Source of the DNA: Bacteroidota bacterium
GTDB taxonomy: Bacteria > Bacteroidota > Bacteroidia > Bacteroidales > Prolixibacteraceae
Length of the DNA stretch: 39,959 bases
Direction: 5' to 3'
Assembly: GCA_023412195.1 (NCBI GenBank)
Contig: JAEYNZ010000018.1
Location: 1-39,959, forward strand
Shown here: piece after piece, positions 15,418-23,658 of the stretch
How the letters are laid out: every line of letters starts with the position of its first letter
Numbering within the stretch: the stretch's first letter is position 1
The notes under the pieces: model-generated
What the model saw: the letters and a program-made list of their open reading frames with translations, nothing else
The model's database searches: none
What the model was told of the DNA's origin: nothing
Made by a program: the position numbers and the translations under genes

Positions 15418-15513
15418 AAGACAGGGTTCTTTTAATCGTAGAAATCCTTTTTACCGGCACTCTTCAATTTAGCATCTGTTTCTTTCTTAGTCATAATAAT
15501 TATCTTTGTTTTT

Positions 15514-17613
15514 ATGACCAATTTTCTTGATCAGGATATAAAATTTCTACCCGGTGTCGGGCCTAAAAGGGCTGAGCTTCTCGAAAAGGAACTGAAGATA
15601 AAAACCTTTGGTGATCTGATCTATTATTTTCCCTATAAGTACATCGACCGGACCAGGTTTTACAATATTTCAGAGATTCACACACAGATGCCCTATATCC
15701 AGATTAAAGGGAAGATCCGTTCAATTGAAGCCATTGGTGCCGGGCATAAACAACGTCTCATGGCACGTTTCAGCGATGACACCGGAACAATTGAGCTGGT
15801 TTGGTTTCAAAGTGTGAAGTGGCAAAAAGATAACCTGGAGCTAAACAAGGAGTATATAGTTTTTGGCAAACCGTCAGAATTCAACGGCCGCATCAGCGTA
15901 GTTCATCCTGAAATGGAAACGGAGGAAGAGAAACAACTTAAACCCTCGGGGATCTTTCAGGCCTATTATATAACTTCTGAAGCCATGAAAAAAAAGTACC
16001 TGAATTCACGCACAATCAATAAATTTCAACTCACACTTATCCATATCTGCAAAGGAAAAATCAAAGAAACACTTCCGGCCTCAATAGTTAACCACCTCAA
16101 ACTTGCGTCACTTGAAGAAGCCTTGTTTACCATCCATAAGCCGGAGAATACGGTGGATCTGAAGAATGCACGGTTCAGGTTAAAATTTGAAGAGTTGTTT
16201 ATCATCCAGTTGAAAATACTGGCTTTGAAACACAACCGGGAAAACAAGTTTAAAGGGTTCAGATTTGAAAAAGTCGGGTACAACTTCAATAAATTTTACA
16301 ATAGCTTTTTGCCATTCGAACTTACAGGTGCACAGAAAAGGGTTTTGAAAGAAATCAGGCGCGATGTTAACAGGAACGTCCAGATGAACAGGTTGCTGCA
16401 GGGTGATGTTGGCAGCGGAAAGACTCTTGTTGCACTGATGACCATGCTGCTTGCTATGGATAACGGGTTTCAAAGCTGCATAATGGCTCCTACAGAAATC
16501 CTCGCCCAGCAGCATTACCAGACAATAGTAAGATTTCTTGACGGTATGGGCATTGAAGTTGGCCTGCTAACAGGATCAACCAAAGCAAGTGAAAGAAAGA
16601 TACTTCATGAGTCGCTTGCCGAAGGACGGATGCAGGTTTTAGTTGGCACACATGCATTGATAGAAGATGTTGTGAATTTCCAGAATCTGGGACTGGTTGT
16701 GATTGATGAGCAACACCGGTTTGGAGTTGCCCAGAGAGCCAAACTCTGGCAAAAAAATGACCTTATCCCGCCTCACGTACTGGTAATGACGGCCACACCG
16801 ATTCCCCGTACCCTGGCCATGACTGTCTATGGTGACCTGGATGTTTCAGTGATCGATGAGTTGCCACCAGGCAGAAAGCCCATTGAAACACATCATTTCT
16901 TCGAAAACAGGCGTAAACAGGTAAATAACTTTTTGAGGCAGCAGCTTGAAAAAGGCCGCCAGATTTATGTTGTTTATCCATTGATTTCCGAATCTGAGAA
17001 AATAGATTTAAAAAATCTCGAGGAAGGATTTCGTCATATTACAGAAGCATTTCCCGACATTACAACAGGGATGGTTCATGGAAGAATGAAGCCTGTTGAA
17101 AAAGAAAATGCCATGCAGAAGTTCAAGCTTGGTGAAACGAGGATCATGGTTGCCACTACGGTCATTGAAGTAGGTGTTGATGTACCCAATGCTTCAGTTA
17201 TGGTCATCGAAAGTGCAGAAAGGTTTGGCCTTTCACAATTGCACCAGCTCCGGGGCCGTGTAGGCCGTGGTGCTGAACAATCCTATTGCATCCTGATGTC
17301 GGACTATAAAATCAGCAATGAAAGCCGCAAGAGATTATCGACCATGGTAAGAACCAATGATGGTTTCGAGATTGCCGAAGCTGACATGAAACTCAGGGGG
17401 CCGGGCGACCTTGAAGGCACCCAGCAAAGCGGCATCGGATTTGACCTTAAAATTGCCAATCTGAGTAAAGACGTTGAGATCTTAAAACTGGCACGCAGTG
17501 AAGCTTCTGCTATTCTTGAAAAAGATCCATATCTGAGGCAGGCAGAAAACCAGGTATTGTTTGAAAATATCAGGGCCAAACAAACTGACTTCGACTGGAG
17601 TTCCATTAGTTAA
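15514..17613 (+). CDS. recG: ATP-dependent DNA helicase RecG
   Basis: A 699-residue cytosolic helicase that remodels stalled forks and Holliday junctions. The N-terminal wedge domain starts with LPGVGPKRAELLEKELKIKTFGDLIYYFPYKYIDRT. An OB fold follows (IQIKGKIRSIE). The helicase core has QGDVGSGKT (Walker A), MAPTEILAQQH, DEQHRFGVAQR (DEQH box), MTATPIPRTLA, and in the second lobe MVHGRMKPVEK and QLRGRVGRGAEQSYC. The C-terminal TRG-like segment is present (GDLEGTQQSGIGFDLKIANL). Length and motif order are normal. An aldo/keto reductase begins 10 nt after the stop. Confidence 0.97.
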   Translation: MTNFLDQDIKFLPGVGPKRAELLEKELKIKTFGDLIYYFPYKYIDRTRFYNISEIHTQMPYIQIKGKIRSIEAIGAGHKQRLMARFSDDTGTIELVWFQSVKWQKDNLELNKEYIVFGKPSEFNGRISVVHPEMETEEEKQLKPSGIFQAYYITSEAMKKKYLNSRTINKFQLTLIHICKGKIKETLPASIVNHLKLASLEEALFTIHKPENTVDLKNARFRLKFEELFIIQLKILALKHNRENKFKGFRFEKVGYNFNKFYNSFLPFELTGAQKRVLKEIRRDVNRNVQMNRLLQGDVGSGKTLVALMTMLLAMDNGFQSCIMAPTEILAQQHYQTIVRFLDGMGIEVGLLTGSTKASERKILHESLAEGRMQVLVGTHALIEDVVNFQNLGLVVIDEQHRFGVAQRAKLWQKNDLIPPHVLVMTATPIPRTLAMTVYGDLDVSVIDELPPGRKPIETHHFFENRRKQVNNFLRQQLEKGRQIYVVYPLISESEKIDLKNLEEGFRHITEAFPDITTGMVHGRMKPVEKENAMQKFKLGETRIMVATTVIEVGVDVPNASVMVIESAERFGLSQLHQLRGRVGRGAEQSYCILMSDYKISNESRKRLSTMVRTNDGFEIAEADMKLRGPGDLEGTQQSGIGFDLKIANLSKDVEILKLARSEASAILEKDPYLRQAENQVLFENIRAKQTDFDWSSIS

Positions 17614-17623
17614 AAAGATTCCT

Positions 17624-18619
17624 ATGAAAAAAATTACACTGGGAGAAGGTGGCATATCAATCACTCAACTGGCATTTGGAGCCTGGGCTATAGGAGGATG
17701 GTTCTGGGGAGGAAGTAATGAAAAAGAATCTGTTGATGCCATCGAAGCAGCCATCGATCATGGAATGACCACCATTGATACCGCTCCTGTATATGGTTTC
17801 GGGCAAAGTGAGGAATGGACAGGAAAAGCAGTTAAGGGAAAGCGGGAAAAGGTACAGATACTTACCAAATTTGGATTAAGATGGGATACCAAAACTTCCA
17901 ATCTTCATTTTGAAAAGACAAAAGATAATACAGGAAAGGAACTTTCCATATACAGGCATGGAGGAAAGGAAAGCATCATCAGGGAGTGTGAAAACTCACT
18001 TAGGCGGCTGGGAACCCACTACATTGATCTTTACCAGCAACACTGGCCCGATACCCATACTCCGGTTGAAGAAACAATGGAGGCGCTTGAAATTTTAAAG
18101 ACACAAGGTAAAATCAGGGCCGGAGGTGTAAGCAATTATTCATTTGAACAAATGGCAGAGGCTGTTAATTATTTCAACCTGGTATCAAACCAGGTTCCCT
18201 ACAGCATGGTTAAGCGGGATATCGAAAAATCCCTCATACCCTGGTGCCGTGACAACAACAAAGCCATTCTTGTATACAGCCCCCTGCAACGTGGATTACT
18301 GAGCGGTAAAATTACCAGAGATTATAAGTTCAACGAAGGAGATCACCGCCCTGAGAATGGATATTTCAAGGAACCCAATCTTTCTGAAATCAATCAGTTC
18401 CTGACAGAAATCAAACCTGTGGCAGACCAGAAAAATTCTACGCTGGCGCAGCTAGTAATAAGGTGGACCCTTGAACAACCGGGTATTACATGTGTCCTTG
18501 TTGGTGCAAGAAACAGGCAACAGGTACTTGAGAACCTGGCTGCATCAAAAATTGAGATTACATCAGGTGAGATGGAATTTATTAATAATAAACTCAATAA
18601 TCTGAATCTGGCATTGTAA
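17624..18619 (+). CDS. Aldo/keto reductase, cytosolic
   Basis: A 331-residue TIM-barrel oxidoreductase that probably uses NADPH. Catalytic residues are recognisable: Asp and Tyr in DTAPVYGFGQSE, Lys in ILTKFG, and His in DLYQQHWPD. VSNYSFEQMAEA and the C-terminal VLVGARNRQQVLENLAA match the cofactor-binding end. ATG 17624 (MKKITLGEGGISITQLAFG) is chosen because the longer frame lies inside recG. It has no signal peptide, unlike the paralogue that follows. The substrate is unknown. The 10-nt gap suggests co-transcription with recG. Confidence 0.92.
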   Translation: MKKITLGEGGISITQLAFGAWAIGGWFWGGSNEKESVDAIEAAIDHGMTTIDTAPVYGFGQSEEWTGKAVKGKREKVQILTKFGLRWDTKTSNLHFEKTKDNTGKELSIYRHGGKESIIRECENSLRRLGTHYIDLYQQHWPDTHTPVEETMEALEILKTQGKIRAGGVSNYSFEQMAEAVNYFNLVSNQVPYSMVKRDIEKSLIPWCRDNNKAILVYSPLQRGLLSGKITRDYKFNEGDHRPENGYFKEPNLSEINQFLTEIKPVADQKNSTLAQLVIRWTLEQPGITCVLVGARNRQQVLENLAASKIEITSGEMEFINNKLNNLNLAL

Positions 18620-18673
18620 CAATTAAGAAATGGTTGTAAATTAGCCATTGTTATTATTCATTATTTGAAGCAA

Positions 18674-19654
18674 ATGAAAAACAAAGTATTCACCCGCAGA
18701 GAGTTTATTCAAACTACAGGTGCAGTTGCGGCAGGAGCATTTATTGTTCCTGTAGCATCATGTACATCACCAGCATATGATGCTAAAAATATCCCCACTG
18801 CCATACTTGGAAAAACAGGTGTGCGTATTCCACGTTTGGTTATGGGACTAGGCAGCCGGTTTATGGCAATTGATTCAGACAAGGGCCTTGAAATTCTGGA
18901 AACAGGATTGAATAATGGATTATATTACTGGGATACCGCAGCTTCATACGGAAGTGAAAAACAATGGAGCGAGGAACGGATCGGAATCATTCTGAAAAAT
19001 GTACGCGACAGGGTATTTCTTTCCTCCAAGGTGGAACAGCGTAATGGTGAAGATGCAAAAAGGACGATAGAAACCAGTCTGAAGCGGCTGCAGACGGATT
19101 ACATCGATCTGTACCAGATACACAGTGTAAATAATGAGGAGGAGGTAAAACATTTTGGTGATAAAGATGGTGTATTTCCTGTTCTGAAAAAATTTCAGGA
19201 AGAAGGAGTTATACGTCACATTGGATTTACCGGGCATACTTCTGCTGCTGCAATGAAACTTGCAGCCGAAATGTATGATTTTGATACCATGCTGATCGCA
19301 CTGAATCATCAGGAAAGCGGAAAACAACCATTCGAGGAACAACCAGTTCCGTTTGCATCTCAGAAAGGTATGGGTGTACTGGCGATGAAAGTTATCAGAC
19401 CGCGTGAAACAGTCGGGTCACTTAATCCGGATGATCTGGTGAAATATGCACTAAGCCTGGAAGGAGTCACTGCAGCTGTTATAGGTATGGATAGCCTGGA
19501 TGTCTTGAATAAAAATTTGGAAATCGTTCAGAATTTTAAGCCATTTAACAAAAATGAAATGGATAAACTCAGGGCCGATCTTGCACCTTTCTACCGGAGC
19601 CGGAACCTTCCATGGATGCATCCTGGTTATCATGATGGATATAACCTGACCTGA
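18674..19654 (+). CDS. Aldo/keto reductase, Tat-exported lipoprotein type
   Basis: A 326-residue protein with a twin-arginine signal (FTRREFIQTTGAVAAGAFIV) ending in a lipobox-like VASC. It is probably folded with its cofactor in the cytoplasm and then exported. The AKR domain has WDTAASYG (Asp, Tyr), FLSSKVEQR (Lys) and DLYQIHSV (His). IGFTGHTSAAAMKLA and VTAAVIGMDSLDVLNKNLE resemble the exported AKR family of Bacteroidota. The start is ATG 18674; a TTG at 18665 is also in frame. It follows a cytosolic AKR by 54 nt and faces a Tat-exported hydrolase gene. Substrate unknown. Confidence 0.9.
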   Translation: MKNKVFTRREFIQTTGAVAAGAFIVPVASCTSPAYDAKNIPTAILGKTGVRIPRLVMGLGSRFMAIDSDKGLEILETGLNNGLYYWDTAASYGSEKQWSEERIGIILKNVRDRVFLSSKVEQRNGEDAKRTIETSLKRLQTDYIDLYQIHSVNNEEEVKHFGDKDGVFPVLKKFQEEGVIRHIGFTGHTSAAAMKLAAEMYDFDTMLIALNHQESGKQPFEEQPVPFASQKGMGVLAMKVIRPRETVGSLNPDDLVKYALSLEGVTAAVIGMDSLDVLNKNLEIVQNFKPFNKNEMDKLRADLAPFYRSRNLPWMHPGYHDGYNLT

Positions 19655-19677
19655 TCAGGTATTATCCCTTCTTATTT

Positions 19678-20442
19678 TTATTCAACGGATTTCAACCAGG
19701 CTTCAGCCATGAGTTGAGCACCAGCCATTGATGGATGGACCCCATCAGCTGTCCAGTAAGTAGCCGGTGCATGTTTTATGGCTTCATCAAAAACTTCCTG
19801 GAAGGGAACCCATATGGCATCAAACTCATCTGCCATCTTTCTGGCAGCAGCCTGATATTCCTTCATAGGTGTAACCCATGTTTCATCAACAGCAGAAGTA
19901 TTCTGTACAGCAAAAGGCTGACAAATAACCAATGTTACTTCCGGAAGTTTTTCTTTTGTCAGCTGAAGCAGCGATCTGAAATCATTTTCATAAACCTGCA
20001 CAGTACCGTCGTAATTTCCATTTCGCATATGCCAGTAGTCATTTACTCCTATCAGGATGCTAAGCAGATTGGGATTCAGGGAAAGACAATCTTTTTCCCA
20101 TCGTTCAGCAAGCTGATAAACTTTATTCCCGCTGATGCCACGGTTATAAATAACCAATTCCTTTTCAGGCAGTTCATTCATCAACCTGGATGCTGCCAAA
20201 AATGCATACCCTGAACCAAGTGAACGAGTATTATTTGGCAACTCCCGTTCCTTTTCCCTGCCGGCATCTGTAATTGAATCACCCTGAAAAAGCACCGTAT
20301 GGCCTTTCCCTAGGAGAGTGTATCTGTTTGATGAAGATTTTGACCCTGAAGAAACACAACCAGATACAATGGCAGGTATAGAGGCAACAGCAGCTGCCCC
20401 GGCAACTGAACGTCTTAAAAAATTCCTTCTTGAAAAGCTCAT
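19678..20442 (-). CDS. SGNH/GDSL hydrolase with Tat/lipoprotein signal
   Basis: A 254-residue esterase-fold enzyme. The N-terminus MSFSRRNFLRRSVAGAAAV carries a twin-arginine motif and ends in a lipobox-like IVSGC. SGNH blocks are complete: GDSITDAG (Ser nucleophile), the Gly in NRGISGNKV, GVNDYW (Asn), and DGVHPS (Asp and His). Such enzymes often deacetylate or deacylate carbohydrates; the substrate here is not known. It converges with the Tat-type AKR gene, stops 23 bases apart, and lies downstream of the DUF3127 gene on the same strand (30 nt). Confidence 0.92.
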   Translation of the reverse strand: MSFSRRNFLRRSVAGAAAVASIPAIVSGCVSSGSKSSSNRYTLLGKGHTVLFQGDSITDAGREKERELPNNTRSLGSGYAFLAASRLMNELPEKELVIYNRGISGNKVYQLAERWEKDCLSLNPNLLSILIGVNDYWHMRNGNYDGTVQVYENDFRSLLQLTKEKLPEVTLVICQPFAVQNTSAVDETWVTPMKEYQAAARKMADEFDAIWVPFQEVFDEAIKHAPATYWTADGVHPSMAGAQLMAEAWLKSVE

Positions 20443-20472
20443 CGGATTCTTATTGAGATTTTTAACTTCAGC

Positions 20473-20844
20473 TTAGAATGGCAAATCATCATAATCCTGA
20501 CCGGCAGGTTCAGGAGGTATATCTTCCAGTCTGTATTCCGGAAGCGGATCTGGCTGTTTCTGATCACCTGATACCTTTTCCAGTTTCCAGACGTTGATAT
20601 TGTGGTACCATTTGCCATTGTAATCTCTGGATTCAAGGTTGAAAAAAACTTCCACCTCATCGCCCTGCTTAACTTTTTCGAGCAACGATAATTTATCGTT
20701 TAAAATAGAAAAGCATATTTTTTTAGGAAACTGTTCATTAGATTCGAGAATGAACTCCTGCTTTTTCCAATCCTTTCCTGCTCGACTTACTCCTGATTCA
20801 GGTTTAAGTATCTGCTGTATTATTCCTTTTATCTGTAAACTCAT
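20473..20844 (-). CDS. DUF3127 OB-fold protein with SSB-like acidic tail
   Basis: A 123-residue soluble protein. The body (MSLQIKGIIQQILKPESGVS, then WKKQEFILES and GDEVEVFFNLESRDYNGKWYHNINVWKLEK) matches DUF3127, a single-domain OB-fold family of Bacteroidota. It is followed by a proline-rich acidic linker and ends in YDDLPF. That end resembles the DDDIPF tip by which SSB recruits repair proteins, so a single-stranded nucleic acid role is reasonable but inferred. It lies just downstream of a terminator that separates it from the FKBP genes. Confidence 0.87.
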   Translation of the reverse strand: MSLQIKGIIQQILKPESGVSRAGKDWKKQEFILESNEQFPKKICFSILNDKLSLLEKVKQGDEVEVFFNLESRDYNGKWYHNINVWKLEKVSGDQKQPDPLPEYRLEDIPPEPAGQDYDDLPF

Positions 20845-20863
20845 AAAGCGAAAATAAAAAAAG

Positions 20864-20895
20864 AAACCCTTTGCATCAAAAAAGGCAAAGGGTTT
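20864..20895 (-). terminator. Rho-independent terminator after the FKBP lipoprotein gene
   Basis: AAACCCTTTGC (20864-20874) and GCAAAGGGTTT (20885-20895) form an 11-bp perfect stem around a 10-nt loop. On the minus strand it is followed by CTTTTTTTATTT. It ends the FKBP transcript before DUF3127. The plus strand also has a T-run after the stem, so it may work both ways. Confidence 0.85.
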
Positions 20896-20919
20896 TTATC
20901 AAAATATTATGAACGTTTT

Positions 20920-21624
20920 TTATTTTACAATTTCCAGAAGTTCCACTTCAAAAACCAGAACCGAATTCGGGCCTATATCAGCACCGGCGCCACGAGGTCC
21001 GTAAGCCAGGTCGGAAGGAATGTATATCTTCCATTTTGAGCCTACAGGCATCAGTTGCAGGGCTTCAGTCCAACCGGGAATGACCTGGTTCACTCCAAAA
21101 ACTGCAGGCTGACCACGCTCAATAGAGCTGTCAAAAACAGTTCCATCAGTTAATGTACCCTGATAATGAACTCTAACCTGGTCTTCGGCTGTTGGTTTTG
21201 GTCCATTTCCTTCCTGGATAACTTCATACTGTAAACCACTTGGGGTAGTTTGAATTCCCTCACGGCTCTTATTTTGTTCGAGAAAAGCATTGCCTTCTTC
21301 AAGGTTACGCTGGCCTTCTTTTTCTCCTTCACCTTCAAAGAATTCACGAATGATTTTGTCAGCTTCCTCGACAGTCATTTTTGCTTCTTCACCCATCGCT
21401 GCTGCATGAAATGCAGCAGCCATTGCTTCAAGATTGATCTGGTCACCACCAGGGGCGTTTTCAATCTGCTGCTTATTATTTGTACCGACTAAAATTCCAA
21501 TTGCATAGCCTGCTGAATCAGATTTTGTTTTTAAATCAACATTTTTTACCGACCCCGACTGGCCACAACTCATACCAATGATTAATAAAAAAACAATTGG
21601 TACTAAAAGAATACTGTTTTTCAT
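20920..21624 (-). CDS. FKBP-type peptidyl-prolyl isomerase, exported lipoprotein
   Basis: A 234-residue isomerase. The signal peptide ends in a lipobox (LLIIGMSC, Cys near residue 20). Residues about 30-125 form the FKBP_N dimerisation region, rich in Glu and Lys (MTVEEADKIIREFFEGEGEKEGQ). The FKBP_C catalytic domain follows (TPSGLQYEVIQEGNG, VHYQGTLTDGTVFDSS, VIPGWTEALQLMPVGSKW, IPSDLAYGPRGAG). The layout is that of FkpA/Mip proteins, which help fold exported proteins. It is 15 nt after a cytosolic paralogue on the same strand and is followed by a strong terminator. Confidence 0.94.
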   Translation of the reverse strand: MKNSILLVPIVFLLIIGMSCGQSGSVKNVDLKTKSDSAGYAIGILVGTNNKQQIENAPGGDQINLEAMAAAFHAAAMGEEAKMTVEEADKIIREFFEGEGEKEGQRNLEEGNAFLEQNKSREGIQTTPSGLQYEVIQEGNGPKPTAEDQVRVHYQGTLTDGTVFDSSIERGQPAVFGVNQVIPGWTEALQLMPVGSKWKIYIPSDLAYGPRGAGADIGPNSVLVFEVELLEIVK

Positions 21625-21639
21625 AAATTAAAAAATTAT

Positions 21640-22251
21640 TTAAATGATTTTTAATAATTCAACTTCAAAAATAAGAGTAGAATCAGGCGCAATGACATCT
21701 CCCGCACCTTGGTTGCCATAAGCAAGATCTGAGGGTATAAACAACTGCCACTTAGAACCCACACGCATCATCTGAAGAGCCTCCACCCATCCCTGGATGA
21801 CTGCATTTACAGGAAATATGGCTGGCTGACCTCTTTCTACCGAACTGTCGAAAACCGTTCCGTCAATCAAAGTTCCATGGTAATGACATTGAACTTCATC
21901 TGTCAGCTCAGGAACATTTCCATTACCCGGGAAAATAACTTTATACTGAAGTCCGCTGGGAAGTTCTACAACCCCTTCCTTTTCCTTGTTCCGGGCCAGA
22001 AACTCCGCTCCTGCTTCTTTGTTTTTGTTTGCTTTACCGTTATTTATATTTTTCATGAAGTCTTCAAGAACCCTGTTTGCTTCATCTGGCAACAGCTTTG
22101 GCATTTCACCAATAAATGTATCATTAATGGCTGCAAGAAATGCCTCAGGATGAATGGTTTCAACTCCTGATTTTATTAAATTGGAAGCAATACTCATTCC
22201 CAGGGCATAACTGAATTTTTCCAACTCCCCGGTTAATTTTATTTCTGCCAT
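21640..22251 (-). CDS. FKBP-type peptidyl-prolyl isomerase, cytosolic
   Basis: A 203-residue isomerase with the same FKBP_N plus FKBP_C layout as its neighbour but no signal peptide (MAEIKLTGELEKFSYALGMS). The catalytic domain contains LPSGLQYKVIFPGNG, CHYHGTLIDGTVFDSSVERG, VIQGWVEALQMMRVGSKW and IPSDLAYGNQGAG. It is probably a product of local duplication, with one copy kept in the cytoplasm and one exported. The pair is a two-gene unit on the minus strand, downstream of mnmD by about 60 nt. Confidence 0.93.
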   Translation of the reverse strand: MAEIKLTGELEKFSYALGMSIASNLIKSGVETIHPEAFLAAINDTFIGEMPKLLPDEANRVLEDFMKNINNGKANKNKEAGAEFLARNKEKEGVVELPSGLQYKVIFPGNGNVPELTDEVQCHYHGTLIDGTVFDSSVERGQPAIFPVNAVIQGWVEALQMMRVGSKWQLFIPSDLAYGNQGAGDVIAPDSTLIFEVELLKII

Positions 22252-22311
22252 ATTTCTTTTCTTTAAAAGGTGCGAAGATAAGGTAATTTTTTGGTAACAA
22301 GCTTTATGCTT

Positions 22312-22974
22312 TTATTTTATTCCCCGTAACATCTCTTTTTTACCAGGAGGCCCGGGTAATTTTTCTGTTGAAAAACCTGCTGATAACATTCTTCTGCGAA
22401 CTTCACCTTTTGCACTGTAAGTAACAAGAATTCCTCCCGGTGATGTGAATGAATATAAACTCTTAAAAATCATTTCAGACCACATGTCCGGTTGTTTATC
22501 CGGACCAAAGGCATCAAAATAAATAACGTCGCAAAATGTGGGTAAATTCCATCCGGTCCGGGTTAAATCATCCTTAATTTTCAATAGCCTGAAGAAGGGG
22601 GTTATTTGTACCTCCACTCCCCATGGAACCTCGTGAATTGCTTTATATATTTCTGATCCTCTCCCCGGAAAAAATACACCATAATTCAGTTTCTCAACAA
22701 CATCGATGTCTAAAGGATATTTTTCTATGGCGGTGTAAAACGTTCGCCTGGCAGTTTCTTCTGCATACACTGCCGTAACCAGACAATTTAATCCTGTGCC
22801 AAACCCAACTTCAAATATTACAGGATTTATTGAAGGATGAAATGAATAGCCCATCCCTGCATAAACATATTTCGATTCAGTTACAGCACCATTGACCGAA
22901 TGATACTGTTCCTTCATACCGGAAACATAAAGTGTAGGGGAACCATCAGCAGTAAGTATTAAATCAGTTTTCAT
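22312..22974 (-). CDS. mnmD: tRNA (mnm5s2U34)-methyltransferase MnmD
   Basis: A 220-residue SAM-dependent enzyme corresponding to the methyltransferase half of E. coli MnmC, without the FAD oxidoreductase half. It adds the last methyl in the mnm5 modification of tRNA wobble uridine. Markers are YHSVNGAVTESKYVY, FEVGFGTGLNCL (SAM loop) and VIYFDAFGPDKQPDMWSEMIF. GGILVTYSAKGEVRRRM and FSTEKLPGPPGKKEMLRG close it, as in DUF752 proteins. ATG 22974 (MKTDLILTADGSPTLY) is preferred to the frame start at 22989. It is divergent from the yciO-like gene, 68 nt away. Confidence 0.92.
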   Translation of the reverse strand: MKTDLILTADGSPTLYVSGMKEQYHSVNGAVTESKYVYAGMGYSFHPSINPVIFEVGFGTGLNCLVTAVYAEETARRTFYTAIEKYPLDIDVVEKLNYGVFFPGRGSEIYKAIHEVPWGVEVQITPFFRLLKIKDDLTRTGWNLPTFCDVIYFDAFGPDKQPDMWSEMIFKSLYSFTSPGGILVTYSAKGEVRRRMLSAGFSTEKLPGPPGKKEMLRGIK

Positions 22975-23042
22975 GAACCAAAATTGCACATAATTACTTA
23001 AAGTGTAATGAAAGTTGTAATTTAGCAGATTATATTAAAAAA

Positions 23043-23657
23043 ATGTTACTGCGTATATACAATGAAAATCCCAATCCACGGGATGTCCGTAAAGTAGTGG
23101 ATATTCTCCGTGAAGGAGGAGTTATCATTTATCCAACGGATACCGTTTATGGAATGGGTTGTGACATTACCAATCAGAAAGCAGTTGAAAAGGTTACCAG
23201 GTTTAAAGGAATACAAATTGAAAAGGCAAATTTTTCTTTTATTTGCAGTGATTTAAGCCACATTTCAGATTACACCAAACCCATTCCCAATTCAGTTTTT
23301 AAACTGATGAAGAAGAATCTGCCCGGTCCTTTCACATTTATACTTGAAGCCAACAACAACGTACCACGTTATTTTAAGGGGAAAAAGAAAACCGTGGGCA
23401 TCAGGGTTCCCGATAATAACATCATCCGTGAAATTGTTTATGAACTGGGCAACCCTATCCTTTCAACCTCGATTTATGATGAAGATGAAATTCTTGAATA
23501 CACAACTGATCCTGAATTGATATATGAAAAGTACCATGATTTTGCTGACATCATCATTGACGGGGGTTATGGCGAACTGGTACCTTCAACTGTTATAGAC
23601 TGCACTAAAGATGAACTTGAAATAATCAGAGAAGGAAAAGGAAAATTGATCTATTAA
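23043..23657 (+). CDS. Sua5/YciO/YrdC-family protein, YciO type
   Basis: A 204-residue protein of the threonylcarbamoyl-AMP synthase fold (GGVIIYPTDTVYGMGCDI). The KxR motif region here reads TRFKGIQIEKANFSFICSDLSHISDYT. That, with FKLMKKNLPGPFTFILEA, VPRYFKGKKKTVGIRVPD and NPILSTSIY, is closer to YciO than to TsaC. TsaC makes the precursor of t6A37 in tRNA; the role of YciO is less clear. A second, TsaC-like gene may exist elsewhere in the genome. The stop is one base from that of the convergent trkH. Confidence 0.9.
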   Translation: MLLRIYNENPNPRDVRKVVDILREGGVIIYPTDTVYGMGCDITNQKAVEKVTRFKGIQIEKANFSFICSDLSHISDYTKPIPNSVFKLMKKNLPGPFTFILEANNNVPRYFKGKKKTVGIRVPDNNIIREIVYELGNPILSTSIYDEDEILEYTTDPELIYEKYHDFADIIIDGGYGELVPSTVIDCTKDELEIIREGKGKLIY

Positions 23658-23658
23658 C

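Noticed and set aside
19649..19660. Perfect 12-bp palindrome ACCTGATCAGGT at the end of the exported aldo/keto reductase gene
   Set aside because: It includes the stop codon, has no loop and no immediate T-run. Too short to call as a terminator or operator.
22312..22974. A bifunctional MnmC
   Set aside because: Only the methyltransferase half is present. No FAD-dependent oxidoreductase domain follows, so the single-domain MnmD call is preferred.
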